Assembly (NCBI RefSeq): GCF_001598855.1
Contig: NZ_BCZS01000006.1
Coordinates: forward strand, 62,001-126,000
Direction of reading: 5' to 3'
Origin: Pluralibacter gergoviae ATCC 33028 = NBRC 105706
GTDB lineage: Bacteria > Pseudomonadota > Gammaproteobacteria > Enterobacterales > Enterobacteriaceae
Length of the DNA stretch: 64,000 nucleotides
Part shown: positions 18,001 to 27,296 of the stretch, piece by piece
Numbering within the stretch: the first letter of the stretch is position 1
How the letters are laid out: every line of letters starts with the position of its first letter
Made by a program: the position numbers and the translations under genes
The notes under the pieces: model-generated
What the model saw: only the letters and a program-made list of their open reading frames with translations
Told to the model about the DNA's origin: nothing
Database searches by the model: none

Positions 18001-19002
18001 GTGCAGGGCGGAGAGCTTAATCGAGATCCCCGGCCCTTCATAAATGCCGCGGCCGTTGGACGCTTTGCCGATGGCGTGGATCGCCTGCTGGTAGGAGACC
18101 ATATAGGCCTGCGCGTCGGCGGCGGTCAGCGCCGCTTCGCCCAGCATATCGTAGGAGTAGCGGAAGCCTTTTTCCTCCAGCTTGCGGGCGTTAGCCAGCG
18201 CTTCGGCGATGGTTTCGCCGGTGACGAACTGCTCGCCCATCAGGCGCATCGCCATATCCACGCCTTTGCGGATCAGCGGCTCGCCGCTCTTGCCGATGAT
18301 GCGGTTCAGGGAGCGCGAGAGATTAGCTTCATTATGGGTCGAGACCAGGCGGCCGGTGAACAGCAGGCCCCAGGTGGCGGCGTTAACGAACAGCGACGGG
18401 CTGCGGCCGATGTGCGACTGCCAGTTGCCGTTGCTGATCTTATCGCGGATCAGCGCATCGCGGGTGCCCTTATCGGGAATGCGTAGCAGCGCTTCCGCCA
18501 GGCACATCAGGGCCACGCCCTCCTGGGAGGAGAGGGAGAACTCCTGCAGCAGGCTCTGCACCATCCCGGCGCGGCCGGAGGCGTTCTTCTGGTTGCGCAG
18601 CTTTTCCGCCAGCTGGTAGGCCAGCTTGTGCGCTTGATCGGCCATCGGCTGCGGCAGGCGGGCCTGCTCCAGCAGCATCGGCACGGCGTCCGTTTCCGGA
18701 CGGCGCCAGGCGGCGGTGATCGCCGAGCGGGTTACCGACTGCGGCAAAATCTGTTCGGCGAAGTCGAGGAACGGCTGGTGCGGCTCTTCCGTCGGCAGGG
18801 CGCCTTCTTCGCTCTCGTTGGCGGCACCCGCCAGCAGGGCCGGGATCTCCGGCAGCGTTTCGTCGTTTTCGAGCTTTTCAAGATAGTTAAAAATGGCCTG
18901 CTTGATCAGCCAGTGCGGCGTGCGGTCGATGCGCGTGGCGGCGCTCTTAATCCGTTCCCGGGTGGCGTCGTCAAGCTTAACGCCCATGGTGGTTGTCCCC
19001 AT
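15040..19002 (-). CDS. putA: PutA, proline dehydrogenase / P5C dehydrogenase / put repressor
   Basis: This trifunctional protein of 1320 residues has the same length as E. coli PutA. The ribbon-helix-helix DNA-binding domain is at 1-45 (MGVKLDDATRERIKSAATRI). The FAD proline dehydrogenase domain spans about 90-610 (GPGISIKLSALHPRY; MIRLVKGAYWDSEIKRAQ). The aldehyde dehydrogenase domain follows (ISPWNFPLAIFTG; catalytic Cys in DSAGQRCSALRV). It oxidises proline to glutamate at the inner membrane and, without proline, represses put. It diverges from putP. No frameshift is seen. Confidence 0.97.
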   Translation of the reverse strand: MGTTTMGVKLDDATRERIKSAATRIDRTPHWLIKQAIFNYLEKLENDETLPEIPALLAGAANESEEGALPTEEPHQPFLDFAEQILPQSVTRSAITAAWRRPETDAVPMLLEQARLPQPMADQAHKLAYQLAEKLRNQKNASGRAGMVQSLLQEFSLSSQEGVALMCLAEALLRIPDKGTRDALIRDKISNGNWQSHIGRSPSLFVNAATWGLLFTGRLVSTHNEANLSRSLNRIIGKSGEPLIRKGVDMAMRLMGEQFVTGETIAEALANARKLEEKGFRYSYDMLGEAALTAADAQAYMVSYQQAIHAIGKASNGRGIYEGPGISIKLSALHPRYSRAQYDRVMDELYPRLKSLTLLARSYDIGINIDAEEADRLEISLDLLEKLCFEPELAGWNGIGFVIQAYQKRCPFVIDYLVDLAGRSRRRLMIRLVKGAYWDSEIKRAQMDGLEGYPVYTRKVYTDVSYLACAKKLLAAPNLIYPQFATHNAHTLAAIYQLAGQNYYPGQYEFQCLHGMGEPLYDQVVGKVSDGKLNRPCRIYAPVGTHETLLAYLVRRLLENGANTSFVNRIADTSLPLDELVADPVCAVEELARQEGQPGLPHPKIPLPRELYGSGRVNSAGLDLANEHRLASLSSSLLTNAQQQWRAKPVLEQPVDDGEMAPVVNPAEPKDIVGYVRDATENEVEQALENAVNSAPIWFATPPQERAAILERAAMLMEDQMQQLMGILVREAGKTFANAIAEVREAVDFLHYYAGQVRDDFDNETHRPLGPVVCISPWNFPLAIFTGQIAAALAAGNSVLAKPAEQTPLIAAQGINILLEAGVPPGVVQLLPGRGETVGAQLTGDDRVRGVMFTGSTEVASLLQRNIASRLDPQGRPTPLIAETGGMNAMIVDSSALTEQVVVDVVASAFDSAGQRCSALRVLCLQDDVADHTLKMLKGAMAECRMGNPGRMTTDIGPVIDAEAKQNIERHIQALRGKGRSVFQAVRENSEDRREWAQGTFVPPTLIELESFDELEKEVFGPVLHVVRYNRNKLGALVEQINASGYGLTLGVHTRIDETIAQVTGSAHVGNLYVNRNMVGAVVGVQPFGGEGLSGTGPKAGGPMYLYRLLASRPEDALLTTLNRQDAHYPVDSQLKSVLEQPLTALRAWAIKRPALQALCDRYGELAQAGTQRVLPGPTGERNTWTLVPRERVLCLADNEEDALIQLAASTAAGCEVLWPEDGLQRGLAKQLPTAVSERIRFAGREQIVGAQFDAVIYHGDSDQLRELCQQVAARDGAIVSVQGFARGETNLLLERLYHERSLSVNTAAAGGNASLMTIG

Positions 19003-19399
19003 GTCTTGCTCCTGTTGTTCTGCTGTTGCTTATCTGGACGCTAAGGACTATCCGCTATGTTGCAACTTTGTGCAACCTTGTTAAGTGTGACCTCGCCAGC
19101 AATCATACAAAACGATTGCTTGTTAAAGAGCTTTAACAATAAAAGCGGTGCTGATATTTACCAAAGTTTCCAGTATTCATGCGCCATATAACACTTTTGG
19201 CAGGTGCAACCGGTAAAAATGTGAGCGAGTGCAACCTATAGGAAAATGCTCTGGTTTATGGGGTGTAATATGTGTGAATGAGGTGTTAAATCGTTTGTGA
19301 ATAGATTTGGCATACGGCAGGATAGCTGTCCGCCGATACCAGGCACCTCATTACCCCGTTCCGGTAATGAACTAATAGAACGACTCTGGAGAGACTTTG
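19003..19399. promoter_or_regulatory. putA/putP control region with PutA operators
   Basis: The gap between divergent putA and putP is about 400 bases. PutA binds GTTGCA. The word or its complement TGCAAC occurs at 19059-19064, 19061-19066, 19071-19076, 19205-19210 and 19230-19235, clustered in two groups as in E. coli. The AT-rich middle gives room for two promoters. No open frame or hairpin of note lies between. Confidence 0.75.
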
Positions 19400-20908
19400 A
19401 TGGCCGTTAGCACACCGATGTTGGTGACCTTCTGCGTGTATATTTTTGCCATGCTACTGATAGGCTTTATCGCATGGCGCTCTACGCGCAACTTTGATGA
19501 CTACATTCTGGGCGGGCGCAGCCTGGGCCCGTTCGTTACCGCACTCTCAGCGGGCGCTTCCGATATGAGCGGCTGGCTGCTGATGGGCCTGCCGGGCGCT
19601 ATCTTTATTTCCGGGATCTCGGAAAGCTGGATCGCCATCGGCCTGACTCTCGGGGCGTGGATCAACTGGAAGCTGGTGGCCGGGCGCCTGCGCGTGCACA
19701 CCGAGGCGAACAACAACGCCCTGACCCTGCCGGACTACTTCACCAGCCGCTTTGAAGATAAGAGCCGCATTCTGCGCATTATCTCGGCGGTGGTTATTCT
19801 GCTGTTCTTTACTATCTACTGCGCCTCCGGCATCGTGGCGGGCGCGCGCCTGTTTGAAAGCACCTTCGGCATGAGCTATGAAACGGCGCTGTGGGCCGGG
19901 GCTGCGGCAACCATTCTCTATACCTTCATCGGCGGCTTCCTCGCGGTGAGCTGGACCGACACCGTGCAGGCCAGCCTGATGATCTTCGCCCTGATCCTGA
20001 CGCCGGTTATCGTTATCATTACCGTCGGCGGCTTCGGCGATTCGCTGGAAGTTATCAAGCAAAAGAGCATCGAGAACATTGATATGCTTAAGGGCCTGAA
20101 CTTCGTCGCCATCATCTCCCTGATGGGCTGGGGCCTGGGCTACTTCGGCCAGCCGCATATCCTGGCGCGCTTTATGGCCGCTGATTCGCACCATAGCCTG
20201 ACCCAGGCGCGCCGCATCAGTATTACGTGGATGATCCTCTGCCTCGCCGGCACCGTGGCGGTGGGCTTCTTCGGCATCGCCTACTTTCAGGAGAACCCGT
20301 CGCAGGCCGGGGCGGTTAACCAGAACGCCGAGCGCGTCTTTATTGAGCTGACGCAGATCCTGTTCAACCCGTGGATCGCCGGTATTCTGCTGTCGGCCAT
20401 TCTGGCGGCGGTGATGTCCACACTGAGCTGCCAATTGCTGGTCTGCTCCAGCGCCATTACCGAAGACTTGTATAAAGCCTTCCTGCGTAAGAACGCCGGG
20501 CAGAAAGAGCTGGTGTGGGTCGGCCGCTTTATGGTGCTGCTGGTGGCGCTGATCGCCATTCTGATGGCCGCCAACCCGGAAAACCGCGTACTGGGCCTGG
20601 TGAGCTACGCCTGGGCCGGCTTCGGCGCGGCGTTTGGTCCGGTGGTCCTGTTCTCGGTCATGTGGTCGCGGATGACCCGCAACGGCGCCCTGGCCGGGAT
20701 GGTCATCGGCGCGGTCACCGTGCTGGTGTGGAAACAGTTCGGCTGGCTGGGCCTGTACGAAATCATTCCGGGCTTTATCTTCGGCAGCATCGGTATCGTG
20801 GTCTTCAGCCTGCTGGATAAAGCCCCGTCTGCCTCTATGCAGAAGCGCTTTGCCGAGGCTGATGCCCACTATCATTCGGCGCCGCCGTCGCGCCTGCAGG
20901 CAGAGTAA
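19400..20908 (+). CDS. putP: PutP, sodium/proline symporter
   Basis: This 502-residue solute:sodium symporter family protein is nearly identical to E. coli PutP. It has about 13 membrane helices, the sodium-site segment ALSAGASDMSGWLLMGLPG and the family signature near SSAITEDLYKAF. It imports proline with sodium. The true start is the ATG at 19400, after GGAGAG; the TTG just before it also opens the frame. The C-terminal tail AEADAHYHSAPPSRLQAE is cytoplasmic and conserved. Confidence 0.97.
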   Translation: MAVSTPMLVTFCVYIFAMLLIGFIAWRSTRNFDDYILGGRSLGPFVTALSAGASDMSGWLLMGLPGAIFISGISESWIAIGLTLGAWINWKLVAGRLRVHTEANNNALTLPDYFTSRFEDKSRILRIISAVVILLFFTIYCASGIVAGARLFESTFGMSYETALWAGAAATILYTFIGGFLAVSWTDTVQASLMIFALILTPVIVIITVGGFGDSLEVIKQKSIENIDMLKGLNFVAIISLMGWGLGYFGQPHILARFMAADSHHSLTQARRISITWMILCLAGTVAVGFFGIAYFQENPSQAGAVNQNAERVFIELTQILFNPWIAGILLSAILAAVMSTLSCQLLVCSSAITEDLYKAFLRKNAGQKELVWVGRFMVLLVALIAILMAANPENRVLGLVSYAWAGFGAAFGPVVLFSVMWSRMTRNGALAGMVIGAVTVLVWKQFGWLGLYEIIPGFIFGSIGIVVFSLLDKAPSASMQKRFAEADAHYHSAPPSRLQAE

Positions 20909-20930
20909 TCTCTTCGCCTGATGTACATGA

Positions 20931-20955
20931 AGCCCGCGCCAGCGGGCTTTTTTCT
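20931..20955 (+). terminator. putP terminator
   Basis: GCCCGC / GCGGGC (20932-20937, 20942-20947) followed by a T-rich run, a standard intrinsic terminator. Confidence 0.85.
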
Positions 20956-21062
20956 TTCCCGCAGCCATCGCCGCCGCGAACGGCGCCAGCGGTCAATGGC
21001 CGCACCTTATTGCGCTGCCGTTTATCATTAGCCACACATTTTACTTGTGTTTCTTTTTGCCG

Positions 21063-21081
21063 TAATGATAATCGCTATCAG
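21063..21081. promoter_or_regulatory. Fur box upstream of efeUOB
   Basis: AATGATAATCGCTATCA fits the 19-base Fur consensus GATAATGATAATCATTATC in its core. It lies about 57 bases ahead of efeU, where Fur would block the promoter in iron-rich cells. E. coli efeUOB is likewise Fur-controlled, and by CpxAR. Confidence 0.7.
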
Positions 21082-21137
21082 TGCTATTTACATAACTTTG
21101 CGTCCGTTGACTGCAGAACACGCTGAAGGTGTCGGCT

Positions 21138-21971
21138 ATGTTTGTTCCTTTTCTGATTATGCTCCGCGAGGGGCTTGAGGCGGCGCTGATCGTCAGCCTG
21201 ATTGCCAGCTACCTGAAGCGCACCGGGCGCGGGCGCTGGCTTGGCGCGATGTGGATTGGCGTTTTCCTTGCCGCCGGTCTCTGCCTCGGCCTCGGCATTT
21301 TTATCAACGAAACCACCGGCGAATTTCCGCAGAAGCAGCAGGAGCTGTTCGAGGGCATCGTGGCGGTAATTGCGGTGATTATCCTCACCTGGATGGTGTT
21401 CTGGATGCGCAAAGTGTCGCGCAACGTCAGGCAGCAGCTGGAGGAGGCGGTCGAAGGGGCGCTGCAGAAAAGCGGCGGCCAGGGCTGGGCGCTGGTGCTG
21501 ATGGTGTTCTTCGCGGTGGCCCGCGAGGGGCTGGAGTCGGTCTTCTTCCTGCTGGCGGCCTTCCAGCAGGATCTCGGCATCTGGCCGCCGCTGGGGGCGA
21601 TGCTCGGGCTGGCGACGGCGGTGGTGCTCGGTTTCATGATCTACTGGGGCGGCGTAAAGCTCAATCTCGGCGCCTTCTTTAAGTGGACCAGCCTGTTCAT
21701 TCTGCTGGTGGCCGCGGGCCTCGCCGCCGGGGCCATTCGCGCCTTCCACGAGGCCGGCCTGTGGAACGCCTTCCAGCAGGTGGCCTTTGACTTCAGCAAT
21801 ACGCTATCGACCCACACGCTGTTCGGCACGCTGCTGGAGGGGATCTTCGGCTATCAGGAGAGCCCGACGGTCAGCGAAGTGGCGGTGTGGCTGCTGTACC
21901 TTATTCCGGCGCTGGTGCTGTTCGCGCTGCCGCCGCGCGCCGGGGCGGCAGCGTCCCGCAGCGCGCCCTGA
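21138..21971 (+). CDS. efeU: EfeU, ferrous iron permease
   Basis: This 277-residue inner-membrane iron permease of the Ftr1/EfeU family has two REGLE iron-binding motifs ([11 protein letters not shown] near residue 9, [11 protein letters not shown] near 130) and seven hydrophobic segments. It imports Fe2+ at low pH with EfeO and EfeB. The frame is intact, whereas E. coli K-12 is frameshifted in this gene. The ATG at 21138 follows GAAGGTG and matches [14 protein letters not shown]; a GTG three codons upstream is less likely. Confidence 0.95.
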   Translation: MFVPFLIMLREGLEAALIVSLIASYLKRTGRGRWLGAMWIGVFLAAGLCLGLGIFINETTGEFPQKQQELFEGIVAVIAVIILTWMVFWMRKVSRNVRQQLEEAVEGALQKSGGQGWALVLMVFFAVAREGLESVFFLLAAFQQDLGIWPPLGAMLGLATAVVLGFMIYWGGVKLNLGAFFKWTSLFILLVAAGLAAGAIRAFHEAGLWNAFQQVAFDFSNTLSTHTLFGTLLEGIFGYQESPTVSEVAVWLLYLIPALVLFALPPRAGAAASRSAP

Positions 21972-22014
21972 TGCCTTTATAGTTACAACATACTTATACA
22001 AAGGATGCGTCATA

Positions 22015-23139
22015 ATGATTAACTTCCACCGTAGTGCGCTTACGCTTAGCCTCGCCGCGCTGTTTGCTTCCGCCTCATACGCCCACGCCGCCGACGTTCC
22101 GCAGGTCAAGGTGACGGTGACCGACAAGCAGTGCGAACCGATGAACCTTACGGTCAACGCCGGTAAAACGCAGTTCATCATCCAGAACCACAGCCAGAAG
22201 GCGCTGGAGTGGGAGATCCTCAAGGGCGTGATGGTCGTGGAGGAGCGGGAAAACATCGCCCCCGGTTTTACCCAGAAGCTGACCGCCAACCTGCAGCCGG
22301 GCGAGTATGAGATGACCTGCGGCCTGCTGACCAACCCGAAAGGCAAGCTGACGGTGAAGGGCGAAGCCACGGCGGACGCCGCCAAAGCCGACGCCGTACT
22401 GGCGCTGGGGGAGGCGATTACTCAGTATAAGGCCTACGTGATGGCAGAAACCGCCGAGCTGGTGAAAGGCACTCAGGCCTTTACCGACGCGGTGAAGGCC
22501 GGCGACATTGAGAAAGCCAAAGCGCTGTACGCGCCGACCCGCCGGCACTACGAGCGCATCGAGCCGATTGCCGAGCTGTTCTCCGATCTCGACGGCAGTA
22601 TCGACGCCCGCGAAGACGACTACGAGAAGAAAGCGGAAGATCCGAAATTCACCGGTTTCCACCGCCTGGAGAAGGCGCTGTTCGGCGACAATACCACCCA
22701 AGGGATGGATAAGTACGCCACCCGGCTGAACGCCGACGTGCAGGAGCTGCAGAAGCGCATCGGCGAGCTGGCCTTCCCGCCGTCAAAAGTGGTGGGCGGC
22801 GCCGCTGACCTGATTGAAGAAGTGGCCTCCAGCAAGATCAGCGGTGAAGAAGACCGCTACAGCCACACCGACCTGTGGGATTTCCAGGCCAACGTCGACG
22901 GCGCGCAGAAAATCGTCAATCTGCTGCGTCCGCAGCTGCAGAAGGACAACGCCGCCCTGCTGGCGAAAGTCGATGCCAACTTTAAGAAAGTCGATACCAT
23001 CCTGGCTAAATACAAGACCAAAGAGGGTTACGAAACGTACGACAAGCTGACCGACGGCGATCGCAAGGCGCTGAAAGGGCCGATCACTACGCTGGCGGAA
23101 GATCTGGCCCAGCTGCGCGGGATCCTCGGACTGGACTAA
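22015..23139 (+). CDS. efeO: EfeO, periplasmic iron-binding component
   Basis: This 374-residue protein has a signal peptide (cut after AHA), a cupredoxin-like N-terminal domain ([20 protein letters not shown]) and a C-terminal imelysin/M75 domain with the HxxE motif [12 protein letters not shown]. It is the periplasmic partner of EfeU. The start at 22015 follows AAGGATG; the frame is also open far upstream but only as an efeU shadow. efeB starts 4 bases after its stop. Confidence 0.95.
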   Translation: MINFHRSALTLSLAALFASASYAHAADVPQVKVTVTDKQCEPMNLTVNAGKTQFIIQNHSQKALEWEILKGVMVVEERENIAPGFTQKLTANLQPGEYEMTCGLLTNPKGKLTVKGEATADAAKADAVLALGEAITQYKAYVMAETAELVKGTQAFTDAVKAGDIEKAKALYAPTRRHYERIEPIAELFSDLDGSIDAREDDYEKKAEDPKFTGFHRLEKALFGDNTTQGMDKYATRLNADVQELQKRIGELAFPPSKVVGGAADLIEEVASSKISGEEDRYSHTDLWDFQANVDGAQKIVNLLRPQLQKDNAALLAKVDANFKKVDTILAKYKTKEGYETYDKLTDGDRKALKGPITTLAEDLAQLRGILGLD

Positions 23140-23143
23140 GGCA

Positions 23144-24427
23144 ATGGCAGAGAATAAAAGGCCCGAGGCGGCGGAACCCGCCCGCCGACGGCTGCTGAAA
23201 AGTATGGGCGCCCTCGGCGGCGCCCTGGCGCTCACCGGCGGCTGTCCGGTGGCCCACGGCGCACCGGCGCAGAGCGCGCCGGGAACCCTCTCTCCGGATG
23301 CGCGGATGGAGAAGCAGCCCTTTCACGGCCTCCATCAGGCCGGGGTACTGACGCCCCAGCAGGCGGCAATGATGATCGTGGCTTTCGACGTACTGGCCGC
23401 AGATAAAGCCGATCTTGAGCGGCTGTTTCGCCTGCTCACCGATCGCATCCGCTTTCTGACCAGCGGCGGTCCGATCCCCGACACGCCCAATCCGCGCCTG
23501 CCGCCGATTGACTCCGGCATTCTCGGCGAATTTATCGCCCCGGACAATCTGACGGTAACCGTTTCGCTCGGGCACTCGCTGTTTGACGCACGCTTTGGCC
23601 TGGCGGCGCAGATGCCGAAAAAGCTGCAGCGGATGACGCGCTTCCCCAACGACGCCCTGGACGCCGACCTGTGCCACGGCGATCTGCTGCTGCAGATCTG
23701 CGCCAACACCCAGGATACGGTGATCCACGCCCTGCGGGACATTATTAAGCACTCGCCCGATCTGCTCAGCGTGCGCTGGAAGCGGGAAGGGTTTATCTCC
23801 AACCACGCGGCCCGCAGCAGAGGCAAGGAGACGCCGATCAACCTGCTGGGCTTCAGGGACGGCACGGCGAACCCCGACAGCAGCAACGCGGCGCTGATGG
23901 ACAAGATAATCTGGGTGACGAAAGAGCAGGGCGAACCGGCGTGGGCGGTTGGCGGCACCTATCAGGCCGCGCGCATCATTCAGTTCCGGGTGGAGTTCTG
24001 GGACCGCACGCCACTCAAGGAGCAGCAGACCATCTTTGGCCGCGAGAAGCTCTCCGGCGCGCCGCTGGGGATGCAGCATGAGCACGACGTGCCGGACTAT
24101 ACCCGCGATCCCGACGGCGAGGTGATTGCCCTCGACAGCCACATCCGGCTGGCGAACCCGCGCACGCCGGAAACCGAGGCCAACCTGATGATGCGCCGGG
24201 GCTACAGCTACTCGCTGGGGGTCAGCAACTCGGGCCAGCTCGATATGGGCCTGCTGTTTGTCTGCTATCAGCACGATCTGGAGAAGGGGTTTCTGACGGT
24301 GCAGAAGCGTCTCAACGGCGAGGCGCTGGAGGAGTACATCAAGCCCATCGGCGGCGGCTACTTCTTCGTGCTGCCCGGCGTGCCTGATGACAAGCACTAT
24401 CTCGGGCAGCCGCTGCTGGAGGCCTGA
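23144..24427 (+). CDS. efeB: EfeB, Tat-exported DyP-type peroxidase
   Basis: This 427-residue dye-decolorising peroxidase has a twin-arginine leader ([20 protein letters not shown]). It carries the DyP heme motif [10 protein letters not shown] and other conserved segments such as [16 protein letters not shown]. EfeB is exported folded with heme and is thought to oxidise Fe2+ or act on heme for the EfeUOB system. It is the third gene of the operon and is closed by a strong terminator. Confidence 0.95.
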   Translation: MAENKRPEAAEPARRRLLKSMGALGGALALTGGCPVAHGAPAQSAPGTLSPDARMEKQPFHGLHQAGVLTPQQAAMMIVAFDVLAADKADLERLFRLLTDRIRFLTSGGPIPDTPNPRLPPIDSGILGEFIAPDNLTVTVSLGHSLFDARFGLAAQMPKKLQRMTRFPNDALDADLCHGDLLLQICANTQDTVIHALRDIIKHSPDLLSVRWKREGFISNHAARSRGKETPINLLGFRDGTANPDSSNAALMDKIIWVTKEQGEPAWAVGGTYQAARIIQFRVEFWDRTPLKEQQTIFGREKLSGAPLGMQHEHDVPDYTRDPDGEVIALDSHIRLANPRTPETEANLMMRRGYSYSLGVSNSGQLDMGLLFVCYQHDLEKGFLTVQKRLNGEALEEYIKPIGGGYFFVLPGVPDDKHYLGQPLLEA

Positions 24428-24431
24428 GCAG

Positions 24432-24455
24432 CGCCCCGCCCGCACGGGCGGGGCG
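24432..24455 (+). terminator. efeUOB terminator
   Basis: CGCCCCGCCCG / CGGGCGGGGCG hairpin 5 bases after the efeB stop, followed by TCATTAATTTTT. Confidence 0.8.
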
Positions 24456-24926
24456 TCATTAATTTTTAATATTGGTAGTCTGTTGAAATCGTTATGTAAT
24501 ATTGGATGCGTAATCTGCCCCCGCACCATTCTTGCGGGAAAATATTATTCAAGTAAAAATAATGTTGCATTAATGATAATTTTTGATGTACTTAATACAT
24601 GAGCGGCAGTTCCCGGCAGTGATAGCTCACTTAGGAGATCGCGGATGGTAGGGTCCTGTACTGGACAAAAACGTAAACACAACCGCACGACCCGGCGCGG
24701 AGGTCCCACCTCCGGCAGCGATATCCCCACCGCTCAATTTCCCCTTTCCATTTCCACAGCAGATGATTCTCTCTACGATGTGATACGCGTCGGGCATCGT
24801 CGCGTCTTCGCATCATTTCGACAGGCAAGCAATGGCTTACAAGGAAGCCAAACCTCAGGCGTTAGTGTTCATCAGCGTGCCGTGGCCGGCGCGCATCATG
24901 TTGACCAACAACTCAAGGTGCTATCA
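24456..24926 (+). other. long phoH leader/intergenic region
   Basis: Some 470 bases separate efeB from the chosen phoH start. The first 150 are AT-rich and could hold the promoter. From about 24645 the phoH frame is open through an ATG, giving a possible 94-residue low-complexity N-terminal extension. I found no clear pho box (CTGTCAT repeats) or recognisable RNA element. Confidence 0.35.
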
Positions 24927-25715
24927 ATGGGAAGACAGAAAGCAGTGATCAAAGCGCGTCGTGAAGCAAAACGTGTGCTGAGACGGGATTCGCGCAGCTA
25001 TAAACAGCGCGAAGAAGAGTCGGTCACCTCGCTTGTGCAGATGAGCGGCGTGGAAGCCATTGGCATGGCGCGGGACAGCCGCGATACCTCGCCAATCGCA
25101 GCGCGCAATGAGGCTCAGGCGCACTACCTGAATGCTATCGAGAGTAAACAGCTGATTTTTGCCACGGGCGAAGCCGGGTGCGGTAAGACCTGGATTAGCG
25201 CGGCAAAAGCGGCTGAGGCGCTGATCCATAAGGATGTGGACAGAATCATCGTCACCCGTCCGGTCCTGCAGGCCGATGAAGATCTCGGCTTCCTGCCCGG
25301 CGACATCTCCGAAAAGTTCGCGCCCTATTTCAGACCGGTCTATGACGTGCTGGTCAGAAGGCTGGGGGCCTCTTTTATGCAGTACTGTCTGCGCCCGGAG
25401 ATTGGGAAAGTCGAAATCGCGCCGTTCGCCTATATGCGCGGACGCACCTTTGAAAATGCGGTGGTGATTCTGGACGAGGCCCAGAACGTGACCGCAGCGC
25501 AAATGAAAATGTTCCTCACCCGCCTCGGGGAAAACGTGACGGTCATCGTTAACGGCGACATCACTCAGTGCGACCTGCCCCGCGGCGTACAGTCCGGGCT
25601 CAGCGATGCGCTCGCACGTTTTGAGGAGGATGAGATGGTCGGCATCGTGCGCTTTACCAGCGACGATTGCGTCCGCTCGGCCCTCTGTCAGCGAACCCTG
25701 CACGCCTACAATTAG
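24927..25715 (+). CDS. phoH: PhoH, cytoplasmic ATP-binding protein
   Basis: This 262-residue P-loop ATPase has Walker A GEAGCGKTW and Walker B VVILDEAQN, nearly identical to the E. coli PhoH core. PhoH is phosphate-starvation inducible in E. coli; its cellular task is unsettled, with RNA helicase/nuclease links in related proteins. The ATG at 24927 follows AAGGTG and gives MGRQKAVIKARREAKRV, the conserved start of the family core. The 356-residue form from 24645 is the alternative. Confidence 0.9.
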   Translation: MGRQKAVIKARREAKRVLRRDSRSYKQREEESVTSLVQMSGVEAIGMARDSRDTSPIAARNEAQAHYLNAIESKQLIFATGEAGCGKTWISAAKAAEALIHKDVDRIIVTRPVLQADEDLGFLPGDISEKFAPYFRPVYDVLVRRLGASFMQYCLRPEIGKVEIAPFAYMRGRTFENAVVILDEAQNVTAAQMKMFLTRLGENVTVIVNGDITQCDLPRGVQSGLSDALARFEEDEMVGIVRFTSDDCVRSALCQRTLHAYN

Positions 25716-25734
25716 CGCGGCAGCACCATCAATA

Positions 25735-25764
25735 AAAGGCCCGGATAGCGTATCCGGGCCTTTT
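25735..25764 (+). terminator. phoH terminator
   Basis: AAAAGGCCCGGATA / TATCCGGGCCTTTT forms a long stem with a 3-base loop. With A- and T-tracts on both sides it can serve the convergent reductase gene as well. Confidence 0.88.
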
Positions 25765-25776
25765 CATTGTGGGGCG

Positions 25777-26877
25777 TCAGCCCTGCCAGGGCGCGTAGTC
25801 GGTATAACCTTTCGCATCGCCGCCGTAGAGCGTCAGACGGGCGTCGGGATCGAACGCCTGCAGCGGCCAGTCGTTGCGCAGGCGGGTGGCGAGATCGGGG
25901 TTGGTGATGTAGGGCGTGCCGAAGGCGAACAGGTCGGCATAGCCTTTATCCAGCATCGCCTGCGCCATTTCACAGGTCAGCTTACCGGCGACCATCACCG
26001 TATGCGGATAGATCTCGCGCACCCGGCGGCGGAAGCTCTCCGGCACCTCGACGTAGCGCGAAATACGCTCGGAGAAGTGCACGTAGGCCAGCTTCATTGG
26101 CGCGATGGCCGCCAGGGCCTTCAGCACCACCTCTTCGATTTCGGCATCTTCAGCGGCGAAGCCTTCCATAATGTGCGGCGACAGGCGCACCGCGACCCTG
26201 TCGCCGCCGATTTCATCGCTCACCGCCTGCAGAGTTTCGACCAGAAAGCGAATGCGGTTCTGCTGGCTGCCGCCGTACTGGTCGCTGCGCTGATTGCTGG
26301 CCGGGCGCAGGAAGCTGTCAAACAGATAGCCGTGGGCGGCGTGGATCTCCACGCCGTCGAATCCGGCCTCAACCGCGTTGCGCGCCGCCTGCACGAAGTC
26401 GGCGATGGTCTGGTCGATATCCGCCTGAGTCATTGCGCGCGGCGTCTCCGTTTCCACCATCCCGAAGCCGCCTTCCGGCAGGGGGCCGAAGACCTTATCC
26501 GGATCCTTACACGCCGAGGCCGACAGCGGCTGCTGGCCGCTGATGCTCGAATGGCTGCGGCGCCCGACGTGCCAGAGCTGAATAAAGATTTTGCTGCCGC
26601 CGGCGTGGACCGCCTGCGTGACTTTTTTCCAGCCCTCGATGTGCTCCGCCGTGTAGATACCCGGCGTCATCGAATAGCCGCGCGCAACCGCAGAAACCGG
26701 CGCGCCCTCGGTAATAATCAGCCCGGCATCGGCGCGCTGCTGATAGTAGGTAGCCATCATCGCATTCGGTACATCGCCCGGCTGCGAGGTGCGCGAGCGG
26801 GTCATCGGCGCCATGGCGATGCGGTTGCTCAACGGCGTTGAGCCTAAGGTAAAAGCGTCAAATAAGCTGTGGGACAT
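25777..26877 (-). CDS. Old Yellow Enzyme-family alkene reductase
   Basis: This 366-residue FMN barrel oxidoreductase opens with LFDAFTLGSTPLSNRIAMAPMTR. It has the substrate-binding His pair and adjacent Tyr in IHAAHGYLFDSFLRP, the motif RSDQYGGS, and a C-terminal GYTDY. It reduces activated C=C bonds with NAD(P)H. It resembles NemA but is too divergent to call nemA. The start at 26877 follows GGGAG; 44 more upstream codons are open but unlike the family. It lies at the edge of the accessory region. Confidence 0.85.
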   Translation of the reverse strand: MSHSLFDAFTLGSTPLSNRIAMAPMTRSRTSQPGDVPNAMMATYYQQRADAGLIITEGAPVSAVARGYSMTPGIYTAEHIEGWKKVTQAVHAGGSKIFIQLWHVGRRSHSSISGQQPLSASACKDPDKVFGPLPEGGFGMVETETPRAMTQADIDQTIADFVQAARNAVEAGFDGVEIHAAHGYLFDSFLRPASNQRSDQYGGSQQNRIRFLVETLQAVSDEIGGDRVAVRLSPHIMEGFAAEDAEIEEVVLKALAAIAPMKLAYVHFSERISRYVEVPESFRRRVREIYPHTVMVAGKLTCEMAQAMLDKGYADLFAFGTPYITNPDLATRLRNDWPLQAFDPDARLTLYGGDAKGYTDYAPWQG

Positions 26878-27116
26878 TGCGGTTCTCCCGGTGTTTTGAA
26901 TTGCGGTCAGGATAGCGGGCGGGATTGTTGGGATTAAGTAGGGGAATGGGGAAGGATTTTTGCGGGAATGGCAATAATTGGAACACTGAACTGAATAGAC
27001 ATCAGACAATCATACGTGGTAGCGAGCTACTATCTTTGCGGGTATGTTTATTGGATGTTAATGTTTATGTGGCGGTTAGCAGGCTCGAATCTTTCGTCAG
27101 GTAAGGGAATTGGGGC

Positions 27117-27296
27117 ATGTTTTCTAATTTAAAACTACTACACATTTTCGGAGACAATCTATCTCCGGATGAATTTGCCAGCATTTTACGGCCATCGACG
27201 GCTATTCAGTCAGTCTCCCGACTCAGTAACAGCGAGTTACTCTCTCTTTTTCCGGGCTTAGCGGTAGTAGCAGAATCGTGCAGCAATCTGGTATGA
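27117..27296 (+). CDS. small protein coupled upstream of the lipase effector, unknown
   Basis: This 59-residue frame begins with ATG at 27117 after AGGGAA. Its stop TGA overlaps the ATG of the next gene (ATGA at 27293-27296), which is the arrangement of a translationally coupled operon. It reads MFSNLKLLHIFGDNLSPDEF and has no signal peptide or membrane segment. I do not recognise it. It could be a small chaperone or adaptor for the effector, or the remains of a longer N-terminal gene. Confidence 0.4.
   Translation: MFSNLKLLHIFGDNLSPDEFASILRPSTAIQSVSRLSNSELLSLFPGLAVVAESCSNLV

Noticed and set aside
16207-18486. 759-codon open frame antisense to putA
   Set aside because: Shadow of putA for the same reason; it has no domain or ribosome binding site.
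24645-24926. long N-terminal extension of PhoH
   Set aside because: The extension is low-complexity and the core start at 24927 has a good ribosome binding site, so I treat the extension as non-coding, without certainty.
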